Shown here: positions 1 through 8,752 of the stretch, piece after piece
Position numbering within the stretch: position 1 is the first letter of the stretch
Layout: each line of letters begins with the position of its first letter
Source of the DNA: Candidatus Dojkabacteria bacterium
GTDB taxonomy: Bacteria; Patescibacteriota; Dojkabacteria; JAHIVN01
Assembly: GCA_016932045.1 (NCBI GenBank)
Contig: JAFGDO010000003.1
Span: 76,115-115,485 of the forward strand
DNA length: 39,371 nt
Direction of reading: 5' to 3'
Program-made: the position numbers and the translations under genes
The notes under the pieces: generated by a model
Told to the model about the DNA's origin: nothing
The model's database searches: none
Seen by the model: only the letters and a program-made list of their open reading frames with translations

Positions 1-471
1 GATCCAGGTTCAATTGGAGATATATGTCCAATACTTGCTTATTTTAAGGGATGGGACGAATCAGAAGAAACCCCATGTGAAAAATGGAGTGAATTCCAAT
101 ATAACTCAACTGGTTACCATTACTTTGGTTGCACAAAAGGAGATATCGGTTTAGGTAGTCAAAGTTATTATTATGGTCCGACAAATCATTGTGCAGGATA
201 TAAAGGATTCCTAAGAATTGTTAAAATAAATACTCCAACTGAAGATTTTCCCGGTATTATGTTAGTTTTAGAAGTTGTGAATTCACAATCTAACGATCTT
301 GCATTAACCGGAAAAGAAACAGAAAGTATAGAAGGTGAAGATATGGCCTCATCTTATCTAGATATATGGAACAGTATAAAAGCTGACATTGAAACTACTG
401 GTGATTATCTAACAACAAAACAGTTAGAAGAATTTGATACATTCTTGAGTACAATTGAGTTTGTTGAGTAA
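1..471 (+). CDS. Partial CDS (C-terminal part), hypothetical extracellular-type protein
   Basis: Frame 1 is open from the first base of the window to a TAA at 469-471 (156 codons), so the gene starts to the left of the window. The visible part contains four cysteines in the first 70 residues (in the contexts DICP, ETPCEKW, YFGCTKG and NHCAGY) with many Gly, Tyr and Ser. This suggests a disulphide-containing exported domain. An acidic helical C-terminal tail follows. I recognise no family. The first internal ATG (259) is not the real start, because the homogeneous reading frame continues upstream of it. The last codons overlap a possible TTG-started small membrane ORF in frame 2. Confidence 0.7.
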   Translation, partial: DPGSIGDICPILAYFKGWDESEETPCEKWSEFQYNSTGYHYFGCTKGDIGLGSQSYYYGPTNHCAGYKGFLRIVKINTPTEDFPGIMLVLEVVNSQSNDLALTGKETESIEGEDMASSYLDIWNSIKADIETTGDYLTTKQLEEFDTFLSTIEFVE

Positions 472-718
472 ATACTTTGTCGGATTATTTTTCTTTTCTG
501 CTTCATTTTATAACTTTCTTTTATTTATCTTAACAATTACCGGGTAATACGAAACAAGAACACTAAATTATGGTGGTATTCATCGGTGGGATAAGTATCT
601 AGCGAAAGATGTAAAAACAAATAATTACCTGGAAATCTTCTTTGGCATTATCATTATGCACATCGCATTCGCATCGGCCTCACTAATTCTCTGCTCTTTA
701 ATATTTTCAGCTCTCTAA
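464..718 (+). pseudogene. Small two-helix membrane protein ORF interrupted by an in-frame stop
   Basis: Frame 2 from a TTG at 464 reads a hydrophobic segment (LSKYFVGLFFFSASFYNFLL...) up to a TAA at 545-547. The same frame then continues open for 56 more codons through a short hydrophilic part (GGIHRWDKYLAKD) and a second hydrophobic helix ending in LILCSLIFSAL, with a stop at 716-718. Without the TAA it would be an ordinary ~84-residue protein with two membrane segments, starting inside the end of the upstream gene. The likely readings are a recently broken gene, a sequencing or assembly error, or chance. No family is recognised. Confidence 0.35.
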
Positions 719-770
719 GTTTAAGTCTATTATTTCTTTAATTATACAACCCTGCAGTAGTATAAAAAAT

Positions 771-962
771 CTAACACCCATCATAAGAACTAAATGGCCC
801 TATGTATATACAGCCGCCACGTCCTTGAGTATCTAGGTCAAGATATCCTATTGATCCAAAACAGCATGCACAAAGACCACAGACAAGAAGGACAAAAGTG
901 ACTAGAACGATAATAATGATTTTAAGAGTTTTCTTTGAAACTCCCGATTTCTTTTCCTCCAT
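771..962 (-). CDS. Small cysteine-rich single-pass membrane protein, hypothetical
   Basis: The protein has 63 residues. A lysine-rich N-terminus (MEEKKSGVSKKTLK) is followed by one transmembrane helix at about residues 14-32, a cysteine cluster (CGLCACC) at its outer end, and a short Gly-rich tail with further cysteines (GRGGC and the final C). The layout resembles a small anchored protein with its tail outside. There is no Shine-Dalgarno sequence before the ATG. No family is recognised. The neighbour at 1014-1451 on the same strand is also a short membrane-anchored protein. Confidence 0.6.
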   Translation of the reverse strand: MEEKKSGVSKKTLKIIIIVLVTFVLLVCGLCACCFGSIGYLDLDTQGRGGCIYIGPFSSYDGC

Positions 963-1013
963 AATGAGAATTTAAAATTTAAAGTTTATAAGATACACCA
1001 AATTATAAAAAAA

Positions 1014-1451
1014 TTAATATATCTCAAAAGTACAACCTCCGCTTTGATAATCCTTCCCTGCCTCCACCTCACATTCTGAAGAGTACAGCAAGTAACCTTT
1101 GCAAAAGACTTCCGCCCACTTTGTCTCGGCAGTTATCTCTGACTTGTATTTCCCGGATTCCTCAAAGCTCACAATCTGTATCTCTAGCCTATCTAAATTA
1201 TTATTGACAAAGGTCTGATCAAGCACAGTTTCACCATCCTTCTCTACTTTATATTGGACTTTATCAATCTCAGCGAAGCCCTTACGTATCTTATTGATGG
1301 AAACATAATCACCTAGCGGAGAAGTTGTGTGTGAAGCCTTCAAGCCGTTTGTAAGAAAAGTATATACCCCAGAAAAATATATGAATAAATAAAAAAGTGC
1401 AACACAAAAAAGAGGAATTAAAATTACTAAAAGCAGTTTTTTTATATTCAT
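1014..1451 (-). CDS. Hypothetical membrane-anchored protein
   Basis: About 145 residues from the ATG at 1451 (MNIKKLLL). A GTG three codons upstream (1460) is also possible, but the ATG gives a textbook signal anchor: Asn-Ile-Lys-Lys and then about 25 hydrophobic residues. The rest is a small beta-rich domain with two cysteines in the context CKGYLLYSSEC and another near the end (GGCTFEIY), probably outside the membrane. There is no recognisable family or catalytic motif. It is followed 51 bases later by the 63-residue membrane protein on the same strand. Confidence 0.65.
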   Translation of the reverse strand: MNIKKLLLVILIPLFCVALFYLFIYFSGVYTFLTNGLKASHTTSPLGDYVSINKIRKGFAEIDKVQYKVEKDGETVLDQTFVNNNLDRLEIQIVSFEESGKYKSEITAETKWAEVFCKGYLLYSSECEVEAGKDYQSGGCTFEIY

Positions 1452-1688
1452 TTCAAACACGAAGTATAAAATTAAACAAAAGATATATTTACTTTACAAT
1501 TTTAAAGAAACCAAGTCTATCACATTGTACCATAAAGGAAGTTATAGGTCCGCTCTTCGCTTTGAAATGGGAAGTTAAAAAGTAAAGGGTAACAGCAATG
1601 AAACAATGAAGCAGTTTAACAAAACAACCATCTAGCCTTCTGCCTACAGCTTGTCAGTTTGTTTTTTTCCAGTATTAAGTATGCAGTC

Positions 1689-2882
1689 TCATCGGTTTGC
1701 TGCCTCCCCCATCGCCCACAAAAGAACTGCACCTCTAAAATCAGCTTCACTATCTACTTTCTCCACATTGAAAAAGGGTATTCTTTCAACCCCAAAGTAA
1801 GATTCAACTTGCACCTTGACCAAATCCAAATACCCGGGGGCATTCCAGACCCCACCCCTTCCAACTAAAATTGCCCTTCCAGGATCTAAGTTTCGATGCT
1901 TGATAACACCAATAAACTGTTGAGCTGCTCCAAGTGCTGAAACTTTAAATACTTCGTCTGCTGCCCAACTAATCCTTTCTGCTTCCCCAATAGTACATCC
2001 AAGTTGCGATGCTAATTCTATACTTGCTTTGCCAAGTATTTCTAGCGCTATTCTCTTTGATGTATAACCTTCTAATCCTGTTAGCTTTTGGAAGAGTCTT
2101 GCTATTCCGGGTCCTGCAATCAGACTCTCTAAAGCCGGCTGACCACTATTTATCATCCTACTAACTGACGTTGGAATAGCTGTTCCATACATATCAAGCC
2201 ATCCAGTTTCAGCATGCCCCCACTCAGTAGGCATAATATAGCCTTCGCCATCTCTACCCAAAACAATATAACTAAAACCATTTCCCGTTCCCACTATCTG
2301 AAGAAGCAGAGAACAATCCAATCTATCTCTCTTTAAATCGAAAGAATCGATAAGGCTTACATTTGATAAGAGATAGTACATAGCTGCAGCTTGAGCGGCA
2401 ACTGCATCGTTTACGGCTATCCTCAAATTCTCTCCAAAAAACTCACGAAGATCGACTCCGCCATTCGCGCTACCTAGTTCAGCACGCAGCTCCGGTAAAT
2501 TTGTAGGAAACCAAGTAGTTCCCTCTAGAGGCCCTGCTACAGTTATACAGACCGGACAATTCCTGCCTTGAATCAATCTTAAAGCTTCAATATAAGCCGC
2601 CTCCGTGGCACCCTTTTCAAGATTTACTGCCCAAACTCCTTCGTAACGGAGTACTTTTAGTCCAGAGGCTAAATTAAGAATTCGCCTAGCATTTAAATTT
2701 GTACCGCCTATATTTATTGCTACTCCATTTTGCCCGATAACCTTTCTCAAACCTTCCTGCATTTTATTAAATGACACCGGAAATTGAGCACCCTCAAATG
2801 TTTCTCTTTGTTCACCGTAATAAGCAGGCGGGAATTGAACCTGAGCAAGCTCAAACCATGGACAATGTTCACTTTCGCTCAT
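1689..2882 (-). CDS. Glucokinase/ROK-like sugar kinase (ASKHA fold)
   Basis: The protein has 397 residues. It shows the ordered signature of ASKHA sugar kinases of the glucokinase/ROK type: a phosphate-1 loop AINIGGTN (55-62), an AGPLEG turn (116-121), the catalytic NDAVAAQ segment with D159, a GTGNG phosphate-2 loop (198-202), and EWGHAETG (220-227), which resembles the ROK E-x-GH sugar-contact motif. Family members phosphorylate hexoses such as glucose or N-acetylated sugars with ATP in the cytosol. Oddly, the first residue of the phosphate-1 motif is Asn57 where glucokinases have Asp (DIGGTN). The codon is AAT. ROK zinc-binding cysteines are not evident. Substrate is unknown. The start is ATG without a Shine-Dalgarno sequence. 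Confidence 0.8.
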   Translation of the reverse strand: MSESEHCPWFELAQVQFPPAYYGEQRETFEGAQFPVSFNKMQEGLRKVIGQNGVAINIGGTNLNARRILNLASGLKVLRYEGVWAVNLEKGATEAAYIEALRLIQGRNCPVCITVAGPLEGTTWFPTNLPELRAELGSANGGVDLREFFGENLRIAVNDAVAAQAAAMYYLLSNVSLIDSFDLKRDRLDCSLLLQIVGTGNGFSYIVLGRDGEGYIMPTEWGHAETGWLDMYGTAIPTSVSRMINSGQPALESLIAGPGIARLFQKLTGLEGYTSKRIALEILGKASIELASQLGCTIGEAERISWAADEVFKVSALGAAQQFIGVIKHRNLDPGRAILVGRGGVWNAPGYLDLVKVQVESYFGVERIPFFNVEKVDSEADFRGAVLLWAMGEAANR

Positions 2883-3055
2883 ATAAAGGTGAGAAAAAAT
2901 TATCGAGGCAGCAAGTAACTATATCAACAATAAGACAATGTAGCAATTATCCGATTATACAAATATCCAATTATTTAATTAAGAATGAAAAATGAATAAT
3001 TAACAACAAGATAAAACAACAATGCTGCTACCTTTTTCACTGTTTAACTGCTTTG
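2883..3055. other. Intergenic low-complexity AT-rich repeats
   Basis: This gap between two minus-strand genes contains no credible ORF. It has short degenerate repeats (ATTATCCGATTATAC, then AAGAATGAAAAATGAATAATT-like text) that recur before TatD at about 22790-22850. I see no RNA gene. Confidence 0.5.
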
Positions 3056-3859
3056 CTACTTATCTGCTCCTGTTAAAAACTCCATCACATCCTCATCCTC
3101 CAGATTATTCGTAAGGAGAATTCTGTTTTTATGCATTTTCAGTATATAGCTCATCGCATCTTCCGACTCAATATCTTTCACTTCCTGTAATGTTCTCGAG
3201 GCTATCCATACTATTCTTATCTTGGCATACAAAGCCGCAAACAAATCCGCCCTTGAATCTGCAATGTAATATACATTCCTAATACTCCCATCATCGCTAT
3301 ACTCCGGCTTGAAATCTTCAATTTCTTTCTGGGTTGATGATATTGCAAGACTAATTAAATCAACTCTACTATATGCACTCTCTCCAAAATAGCCAAGTAG
3401 TTCTCCTTCTGAATCAATGAAGCTAGATCTTAGGAAATTCGCAATTCTCTGCTTGAGTACATTAGAAGGATTACCTGTAACCAAACGCAGTATATTGTCC
3501 TTTTTCTCCTTCAGTTTATCAATGAGTATCTCAGCATCTGGGTAATATAGGTCATATACAAATTCTTTATATTTCTTCATGTTCTTATACCAGGCCTCAC
3601 GAGCTAGATAAAACATTCTTTCAAACTCGGAGAATTTGTCTAAAGGAATGTGGAATAGATAAACTAAGTAATGAACAAGGTTCTTCTCTGTCGTTCCCCT
3701 TGTTTCATTAAATACTTTACTCCATTCTACCTCTATCTTCTTGATGTCTATTCCAAGATTTTTTGCAGCCTGTTCAGCAGCATACGTCATGCTGTCGTAA
3801 GCATTTAGATTGCTCTTGCAAATTGTTCCATCGTGATCAAAGAGTATTAGTTTCTTCAC
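3056..3859 (-). CDS. HAD-superfamily phosphatase (phosphoglycolate-phosphatase-like)
   Basis: The protein has 267 residues. HAD motif I is FDHDGTICKS (nucleophile D8, acid/base D10), motif II is LVTGNPSN, and motif IV is YYIADSRADL with its pair of aspartates. The long insert between motifs I and II is helical, a C1-type cap as in phosphoglycolate phosphatase and beta-phosphoglucomutase relatives. It should be a cytosolic Mg-dependent phosphomonoesterase, with the substrate not predictable. The start codon is GTG (3859), preceded by GATGTAG and no clear Shine-Dalgarno sequence. It is a single gene on the minus strand. Confidence 0.85.
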   Translation of the reverse strand: MKKLILFDHDGTICKSNLNAYDSMTYAAEQAAKNLGIDIKKIEVEWSKVFNETRGTTEKNLVHYLVYLFHIPLDKFSEFERMFYLAREAWYKNMKKYKEFVYDLYYPDAEILIDKLKEKKDNILRLVTGNPSNVLKQRIANFLRSSFIDSEGELLGYFGESAYSRVDLISLAISSTQKEIEDFKPEYSDDGSIRNVYYIADSRADLFAALYAKIRIVWIASRTLQEVKDIESEDAMSYILKMHKNRILLTNNLEDEDVMEFLTGADK

Positions 3860-3998
3860 CTACATCAATATTTAAAGAATAGATATTGTGATTATACAAT
3901 ATTATGGGATCAAATTCTATAATAAAGGCTTAAAAAGATGACTAAAAAAAGCACACTCTCCACTTCGCATTCTTACTTACTAAGGACCTACTTTAGTT

Positions 3999-5855
3999 TT
4001 ATTCTTTGAGGTTTAGAATCCGCGGAGATGTAACTATAAACATAAAAACAAACATCACTGCAATGCCCAAGATTACTTCCTTAAGAACAGACTCCCCTGT
4101 TTCTGGCAATATAGGCTGTTCCGGCACCTGCTGTAAAAGCTCATAAGCTCCGGCGTCACATCTTCCACCAGGAGGACTTGGACGCTCACTTCCTCTCTGA
4201 TCCATAGGATCCTCCATGTCACCGCAATCTGCATTCGCTATACTGTCAACTGCTATACTCGATGCACCCAAGGCGTGAGTATCCGTACTGCCCCCATTCA
4301 TCTGAAGCGGTCCGAGAGCAAGCAGTGCAGCTGCTACTCCCGTCCTATCAGACGGCTGATTGAGTCCACATGTATCTCCAGTTTCAATATTATACCCGCT
4401 TGAGGTTACTGTAGCACTAATAATATTGCATGTTCCGTCAATAATTGAACGTTGGATATCAGCTGTACTCGCCCATTGTATATCCAGGCCCATACCACTA
4501 TGATTTGTAAGAGTTACATAATCCATAGTAAGCTCAGAAGCATCTGTTGCATATATGCCATCATCCACATTGCTGCTTACAGTAGAATTTAGTAAGTGCA
4601 AACCACCAGTATTTAAATAAGCCCCCGCACCACTCCCTTGGCCCCACAGAAAATTCCCCGCTATTGTAGTTCTTTCTGCATAGGTAACTCCCCCTGATAC
4701 ATACAATCCTCCGCCATTAGTTGATACATTTTCAAGCACCTCAGAATTATAGAGTATAACAGTTGTCCACGAAGTATCATATATGCCACCACCCATGGAA
4801 CCCGATGTATTGTCATAAATCCGCACCCTATTAAGAACAGATGTCCCTGCATTGTAGATTCCTCCGCCAGATGTAGTTGCATCATTGCTTGCAATAACCG
4901 TAAAGCCGTCACCGACAAGGGGATTCGGAGCAGTGAATAAGCTCCCTGTACCAGCTATATAGATACCTCCGCCATCCATAGTTGCATTATTCATAAGAAA
5001 TGACATCCCCCAGTCTGATTCTCCATCATACGATACATTCCCCTCATTATACATACCTCCACCCATCGCTGCTTCATTCATAAAAAATGTCGTCATTGAC
5101 CCAATCAAGGCACTTGCGTCTGAATCTATGAAAATCCCACCTCCTAATGTGGTTGCTGTATTTAGGTCTATATAATCAAAAGCAAGACGTGCAGTGCCAT
5201 TTTCAAGATAAATACCAGCTCCTTCAACGGCATTATTGAGAGTGATTGTTGTATTCAAGATATCTAAATATGAACCATCTGCATAAATTCCCCCGCCTAA
5301 GGCTGCAGCCGGCATAGTACTTGAATTAATATAACAATATGTTATCTCAGAATATGTTGCCCCGATATAGATATTTCCTGCTCCATTTTGTACTCTGATA
5401 TTATTAAAACGAGTAAATTCTACAGAATTATCGACATCAAAGACGCGTTCATTAGTACCTCCAATGGTTACTCCATCAATGATAGTTGTAGAACTACTTG
5501 CTCCTTCAATCCAGATATTTGAAAGTATATCTAAATCTCCTGCTGCATTGGTTTCGTCACTTCCAATGAGTGTTAAAACGTATGATCCTGCCGGGACATT
5601 TATACGGTCAACAGAAAACGTACCCCATCTAGTATCTACTGATGTAGCATCATCTCCAGCTGAACATCCGTCTACAACAGCATTCGTGTTTGCCGCTGTG
5701 ATAGCTTCTCTAAGCGAGCATAGTCCATCAATAGCCGACTCAACTGTAGTATTTACGGTAATTTCTGCAGCATAAACAGGGTTATGTTTTGAGGACAGAA
5801 TCGTAAAAAAAGAGATTGAAATAAGTAGAATAAAATATCTGTAGTAATTTCTCAC
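3999..5855 (-). CDS. Secreted beta-helix surface protein with CSLREA motif and LPETG sorting signal
   Basis: The frame opens at a TTG at 5915. I prefer the in-frame GTG at 5855, because TATAAT lies just upstream of it and it gives a clean signal peptide (MRNYYRYFILLISISFF..., cleavage near PVYA-AE). The mature protein starts with the CSLREAITAANTN motif and continues as repeated GGGIY/GGGMY/GAGIY beta-strand turns, a right-handed parallel beta-helix as in Pmp-like or pectate-lyase-like proteins. It then has a choice-of-anchor-type segment (MDQRG...CDAGAYE) and ends in LPETG followed by a hydrophobic helix and a short tail, a sortase-type signal. The charge after the helix is weak (RILNLKE). 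A role as adhesin or surface fibre is an inference; no catalytic residues are visible. Confidence 0.85.
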   Translation of the reverse strand: MRNYYRYFILLISISFFTILSSKHNPVYAAEITVNTTVESAIDGLCSLREAITAANTNAVVDGCSAGDDATSVDTRWGTFSVDRINVPAGSYVLTLIGSDETNAAGDLDILSNIWIEGASSSTTIIDGVTIGGTNERVFDVDNSVEFTRFNNIRVQNGAGNIYIGATYSEITYCYINSSTMPAAALGGGIYADGSYLDILNTTITLNNAVEGAGIYLENGTARLAFDYIDLNTATTLGGGIFIDSDASALIGSMTTFFMNEAAMGGGMYNEGNVSYDGESDWGMSFLMNNATMDGGGIYIAGTGSLFTAPNPLVGDGFTVIASNDATTSGGGIYNAGTSVLNRVRIYDNTSGSMGGGIYDTSWTTVILYNSEVLENVSTNGGGLYVSGGVTYAERTTIAGNFLWGQGSGAGAYLNTGGLHLLNSTVSSNVDDGIYATDASELTMDYVTLTNHSGMGLDIQWASTADIQRSIIDGTCNIISATVTSSGYNIETGDTCGLNQPSDRTGVAAALLALGPLQMNGGSTDTHALGASSIAVDSIANADCGDMEDPMDQRGSERPSPPGGRCDAGAYELLQQVPEQPILPETGESVLKEVILGIAVMFVFMFIVTSPRILNLKE

Positions 5856-5997
5856 GAAGCGGGTAGTAATTAACTTATAATTATAAAAGTATAATACATT
5901 TTGAGAATATTTCAAGCGGAATTGTAGAGGAAATATTTTACTTTTTGGTAGTTCTACATCGACACCATTGATTTTACAAAATATCTCTTATTTATAG

Positions 5998-6003
5998 TAT
6001 AAT
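5998..6003 (+). promoter_or_regulatory. -10 box placed 9 bases before the ATG
   Basis: TATAAT within TATAGTATAAT, exactly nine bases before the ATG at 6013. This predicts a leaderless or nearly leaderless transcript. Confidence 0.55.
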
Positions 6004-6012
6004 CTACCCGCA

Positions 6013-6354
6013 ATGGACGAAATTCCCAGTTTCATACCAGGTGATACTGAACAGCCCCCAGATCCTGGACGCCGTTTTGCTACCGTTGGACTTATTCTTT
6101 TCCCTTTTGGAGTATCTGCACTTCTTACAGGTTGTGAATCTTCTGATGGAACTAACTCTTATCACTATGCTGTTATTTACCGAGATAAAAATGGTAATGC
6201 TTATGTGAGTTCCGGAACAGCAAGCCTTTCTAATCACGACTGTCCAGATCCTCCAGAAGGACATACATGGGTCTCTGGAACATGCACTGTAAGTTCAGGA
6301 CCAATTGATATGGATCACTATCGGGAAAAACATAAGGGCATATTAAATCCTTAA
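6013..6354 (+). CDS. Small lipoprotein-like hypothetical protein
   Basis: The protein has 113 residues. A 23-residue hydrophilic proline-rich N-terminus precedes a hydrophobic stretch that ends in ALLTGCESS, a plausible lipobox (L-T-G-C). The remaining ~75 residues are polar and contain two more cysteines (NHDCPDPPEGHTW and SGTCTVSS) about 16 residues apart. The long N-region is unusual for a lipoprotein, so it may instead be a simple membrane anchor. No family is recognised. It is the first gene of the accessory stretch and is read from its own promoter. Confidence 0.6.
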   Translation: MDEIPSFIPGDTEQPPDPGRRFATVGLILFPFGVSALLTGCESSDGTNSYHYAVIYRDKNGNAYVSSGTASLSNHDCPDPPEGHTWVSGTCTVSSGPIDMDHYREKHKGILNP

Positions 6355-6393
6355 AACCCTCCCCCGGCATTTATCTGTATACTCAAAACTGAT

Positions 6394-7215
6394 ATGCTAT
6401 TGCATAAATTACTTTATAAAATCTTACCAGTCATGGATGAAGTTTATAAATATAATCTCAAAAGATGGGAATCTCTTGCTGCTGCAAATGCTTTATTCAC
6501 AAAACCTGTTAAAGATTTAACAAAGAAACAATCAAGGGAATATATTGATCCAGAAAATATATTAGGAAAAATAGAGGGGAAGCAAGTGTTGTGTCTTGCA
6601 GGTGGTGGAGGTCAACAATCGATAGCTTTCGCACTACTTGGTGCAGACGTTACTGTTTTTGATATCTCCCCTGCTCAACTAGATAAGGATCTTAATACAA
6701 GTAGAAAATATAATGTAGAGTTATCCATTCAGCAGGGTGATATGAGAGATTTATCATGTTTCGGAAAGAAAAAATTCGACATCATTTATCAACCTTTTTC
6801 ATTAAACTTTGTTCCTGATTGCTCTCTTGTATTCAGGGAAGTTTCAAGAATAACAAAAAGTCGAGGTATTTATACATTCATGTGCTCGAATCCATTCTTC
6901 ACAGGAATTACTGAGAAGAACTGGAATGGTAAGGGTATTGTATTAAACTCCGAGTATAAGGAAGGAGAGAAAGTTAGTTATAGTGACCAAGATTGGGTTT
7001 TTACCAAAAGTACAAAAAGCAAAGATAAGATAAACCCTCCAGTTGAATACCGTCAAACTCTTTCAAAATTGATAAATAGTCTATATGAAAACGCGTTCAC
7101 TCTATTTCATCTCACAGAATACATCTCTGAAACCAAGAATCCAAAAAAGGGAAGCTGGGAGTATCTTACAAAAATTGCTCCACCTTGGCTCACTTTTTGG
7201 ACAAGAAGAAAATAA
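6394..7215 (+). CDS. Class I SAM-dependent methyltransferase
   Basis: The protein has 273 residues. The Rossmann-type SAM site is clear: motif I VLCLAGGGGQQS (glycine loop), the acidic end of strand 2 in VTVFDISPAQL, motif II in QQGDMRDL, and the post-core strand FDIIYQPFSLNFVPD. The carboxyl third (EYRQTLSKLINSL...LTEYISE) looks like the substrate lid. The target is unknown; the sequence is nearest in style to uncharacterised small-molecule methyltransferases. The gene may begin at the ATG at 6394 or at the internal ATG at 6436 (MDEVYKYN). Copy 1 of the ~145 bp palindromic repeat follows directly. Confidence 0.8.
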   Translation: MLLHKLLYKILPVMDEVYKYNLKRWESLAAANALFTKPVKDLTKKQSREYIDPENILGKIEGKQVLCLAGGGGQQSIAFALLGADVTVFDISPAQLDKDLNTSRKYNVELSIQQGDMRDLSCFGKKKFDIIYQPFSLNFVPDCSLVFREVSRITKSRGIYTFMCSNPFFTGITEKNWNGKGIVLNSEYKEGEKVSYSDQDWVFTKSTKSKDKINPPVEYRQTLSKLINSLYENAFTLFHLTEYISETKNPKKGSWEYLTKIAPPWLTFWTRRK

Positions 7216-7274
7216 AAACGGAGCATAGTGACCATCTGTCCGCTTTTGTTTGAAAGTAGGAGTATTATTCAAAT

Positions 7275-7416
7275 TCGCCTGCACTGAGCTTGCAAGATGA
7301 GTTGATCGAATCTTATTGTGGTGGCCTGCCATGAGCGAATTCCGCTATGCGGGACGAGCCGAATGGAGTATTCCCCCACTACGCCTAAACTTCCCGAGTT
7401 CTGATTCCCAATATGC
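7275..7416 (+). repeat. Dispersed palindromic intergenic repeat, copy 1
   Basis: First of three copies of one intergenic unit. It contains a GCCTGCCATGAGCG block, a small hairpin (TTCCGC-TAT-GCGGGA) and an outer CCAT/ATGG pair, then a GAGTATTCCCC...CTACGCCTAAACTTC block. It matches copy 3 almost base for base over ~97 bp, with two mismatches in the blocks I aligned. It fills most of the 300-base gap between two methyltransferase genes. The promoter of the next gene lies just after it. Confidence 0.8.
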
Positions 7417-7493
7417 ATTTAAGCTTAAAAAGTGAAAAAGGATAACTGAACAGTTTTTACTTCACCTACAAGACCATCACGTGTATAATTTAC

Positions 7494-7499
7494 CTTAAT
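7494..7499 (+). promoter_or_regulatory. -10 box of the second methyltransferase gene
   Basis: TATAAT 19 bases before the ATG at 7519. No good -35 box is seen, and there is no Shine-Dalgarno sequence. Confidence 0.45.
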
Positions 7500-7518
7500 A
7501 AGATGACACATTTCTTTC

Positions 7519-8265
7519 ATGAACCAATGGGATATTTTAAGCGAATTCTTTGACGTTAGAGTTAAGGGCGATAAAGTGCAGGGGGGCGCTATGGACAACA
7601 TACTCATAGCCTGGCCTCCGATTATTAAATGTATAAGAGAGCATTTTCCAAAACGCAAAGGATTAGAAGCACTAGACTTTGGCTGTGGTGTCGGCGAATT
7701 CTGTTATAAATTATCTAAAATGGGATTTAAAGTTACTGGAACTGACAACTCTGCGAAGATGATAGAAAAAGCAGGTTCCTATTTACCAAAAGAAATAATG
7801 TTGATAAAAGGAGAGTCAGACGAATTATTAACAAGAAAGAAATATGATTTAATAACCTCTATTCAGACCTTACAATTTATAAGAAACATCCGAAAGACTA
7901 TTGCACATCTAGATAAAGCATTAAAACCAAACGGTTTACTCATATTTGCTGTTTTCAATCCACAGTTTGCCATAAACTGCATTAAAGAAAATGTACTGCT
8001 TGTTAATTTCGATTCTGATACACATCCAAAGGAGGGCTTTTTCTGTCTGGGAGATAAAATACGAATTCCAACATTCATACGTACAGCTAGCGAATATGAG
8101 AGGATGGTTACAGAAAGAGGCTATAAAAAGGTATTAGAAACTTATCCCCGTTTTACAAAAAAATTTCTTAAAAAGTATCCACTAAAGGTACCCCCAGACA
8201 AAATTGCCCCATCAAAAGACCCCGAATATATGATTCTGGGATTTGTAAAAAAGGTAAATAGGTAA
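7519..8265 (+). CDS. Class I SAM-dependent methyltransferase
   Basis: The protein has 248 residues. SAM-binding motif I is LDFGCGVGEFCYKL, strand 2 ends in GTDNSAKMIEKA, and motif II is IKGESDELL followed by YDLITSIQTLQFI. The sequence KALKPNGLLIFAVFNPQF is the usual post-III strand of UbiE/Methyltransf_11-type enzymes. The N-terminus MNQWDILSEFFDVRVKGD resembles the cap of small-molecule methyltransferases. It is not a duplicate of the gene at 6394, since sequence similarity is limited to the fold motifs. The substrate is unknown. It has its own promoter just after repeat copy 1. Confidence 0.85.
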   Translation: MNQWDILSEFFDVRVKGDKVQGGAMDNILIAWPPIIKCIREHFPKRKGLEALDFGCGVGEFCYKLSKMGFKVTGTDNSAKMIEKAGSYLPKEIMLIKGESDELLTRKKYDLITSIQTLQFIRNIRKTIAHLDKALKPNGLLIFAVFNPQFAINCIKENVLLVNFDSDTHPKEGFFCLGDKIRIPTFIRTASEYERMVTERGYKKVLETYPRFTKKFLKKYPLKVPPDKIAPSKDPEYMILGFVKKVNR

Positions 8266-8307
8266 AGAAAGCACAGTAGAAATATTGAATGTCATCTATA
8301 ACCTTGA

Positions 8308-8313
8308 TATAAT
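8308..8313 (+). promoter_or_regulatory. -10 box upstream of the 95-residue ORF
   Basis: TATAAT in CTTGATATAATAAG. ATG codons follow at 8338 (out of frame) and 8342 (the gene). Confidence 0.4.
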
Positions 8314-8341
8314 AAGCCTAACTACTTTTTATAGTAGATGA

Positions 8342-8629
8342 ATGACAGAGTGTCCTGAAACACAAACACATCCAGAGGGAGTGGATCTTATGCCTAACCA
8401 AATAAAAGTCACAGCTGAAAGAGCATTACCCGTTACTTTCTGCGGCGATGATAAGTGGACTGTTTCATCATTCACAGAAATACCACTAACCGACGTGCAA
8501 GCACGGTTTGTAATAAGTCCTTTTTGCCTTAACATACCATTGCATTCCCCAGGAGTAGATCCTGATATAATCGATTGGCAACCTATATGGGTAGAAGATA
8601 ATCAAACGTTCTATTTAGCAGAATTTTAA
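8342..8629 (+). CDS. Hypothetical small protein
   Basis: The protein has 95 residues and no signal peptide or membrane helix. It contains three cysteines and many prolines and acidic residues, ending in WVEDNQTFYLAEF. I recognise no family. An ORF of 68 codons runs on the opposite strand, but the promoter-like TATAAT 29 bases upstream and the lack of any other gene here favour this strand. The alternative start at 8390 (MPNQIKV) would shorten it by 16 residues. Confidence 0.5.
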   Translation: MTECPETQTHPEGVDLMPNQIKVTAERALPVTFCGDDKWTVSSFTEIPLTDVQARFVISPFCLNIPLHSPGVDPDIIDWQPIWVEDNQTFYLAEF

Positions 8630-8752
8630 ACACTAGAATTCCGTTCTACAGTAAAACAACTAGATATAAAGACTTCATCCTGCTGAATAGAAGTACGAGG
8701 ATAATGGAAACAGTTGAGAATTTTAAGACCGTTGGCCTTAATTTCTCCAAAT

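Noticed and set aside
3999-5915. CRISPR-like or tandem DNA repeats in the beta-helix gene
   Set aside because: The GGGIY periodicity is at protein level with varied codons and spacing, as expected for a beta-helix, not a repeat array.
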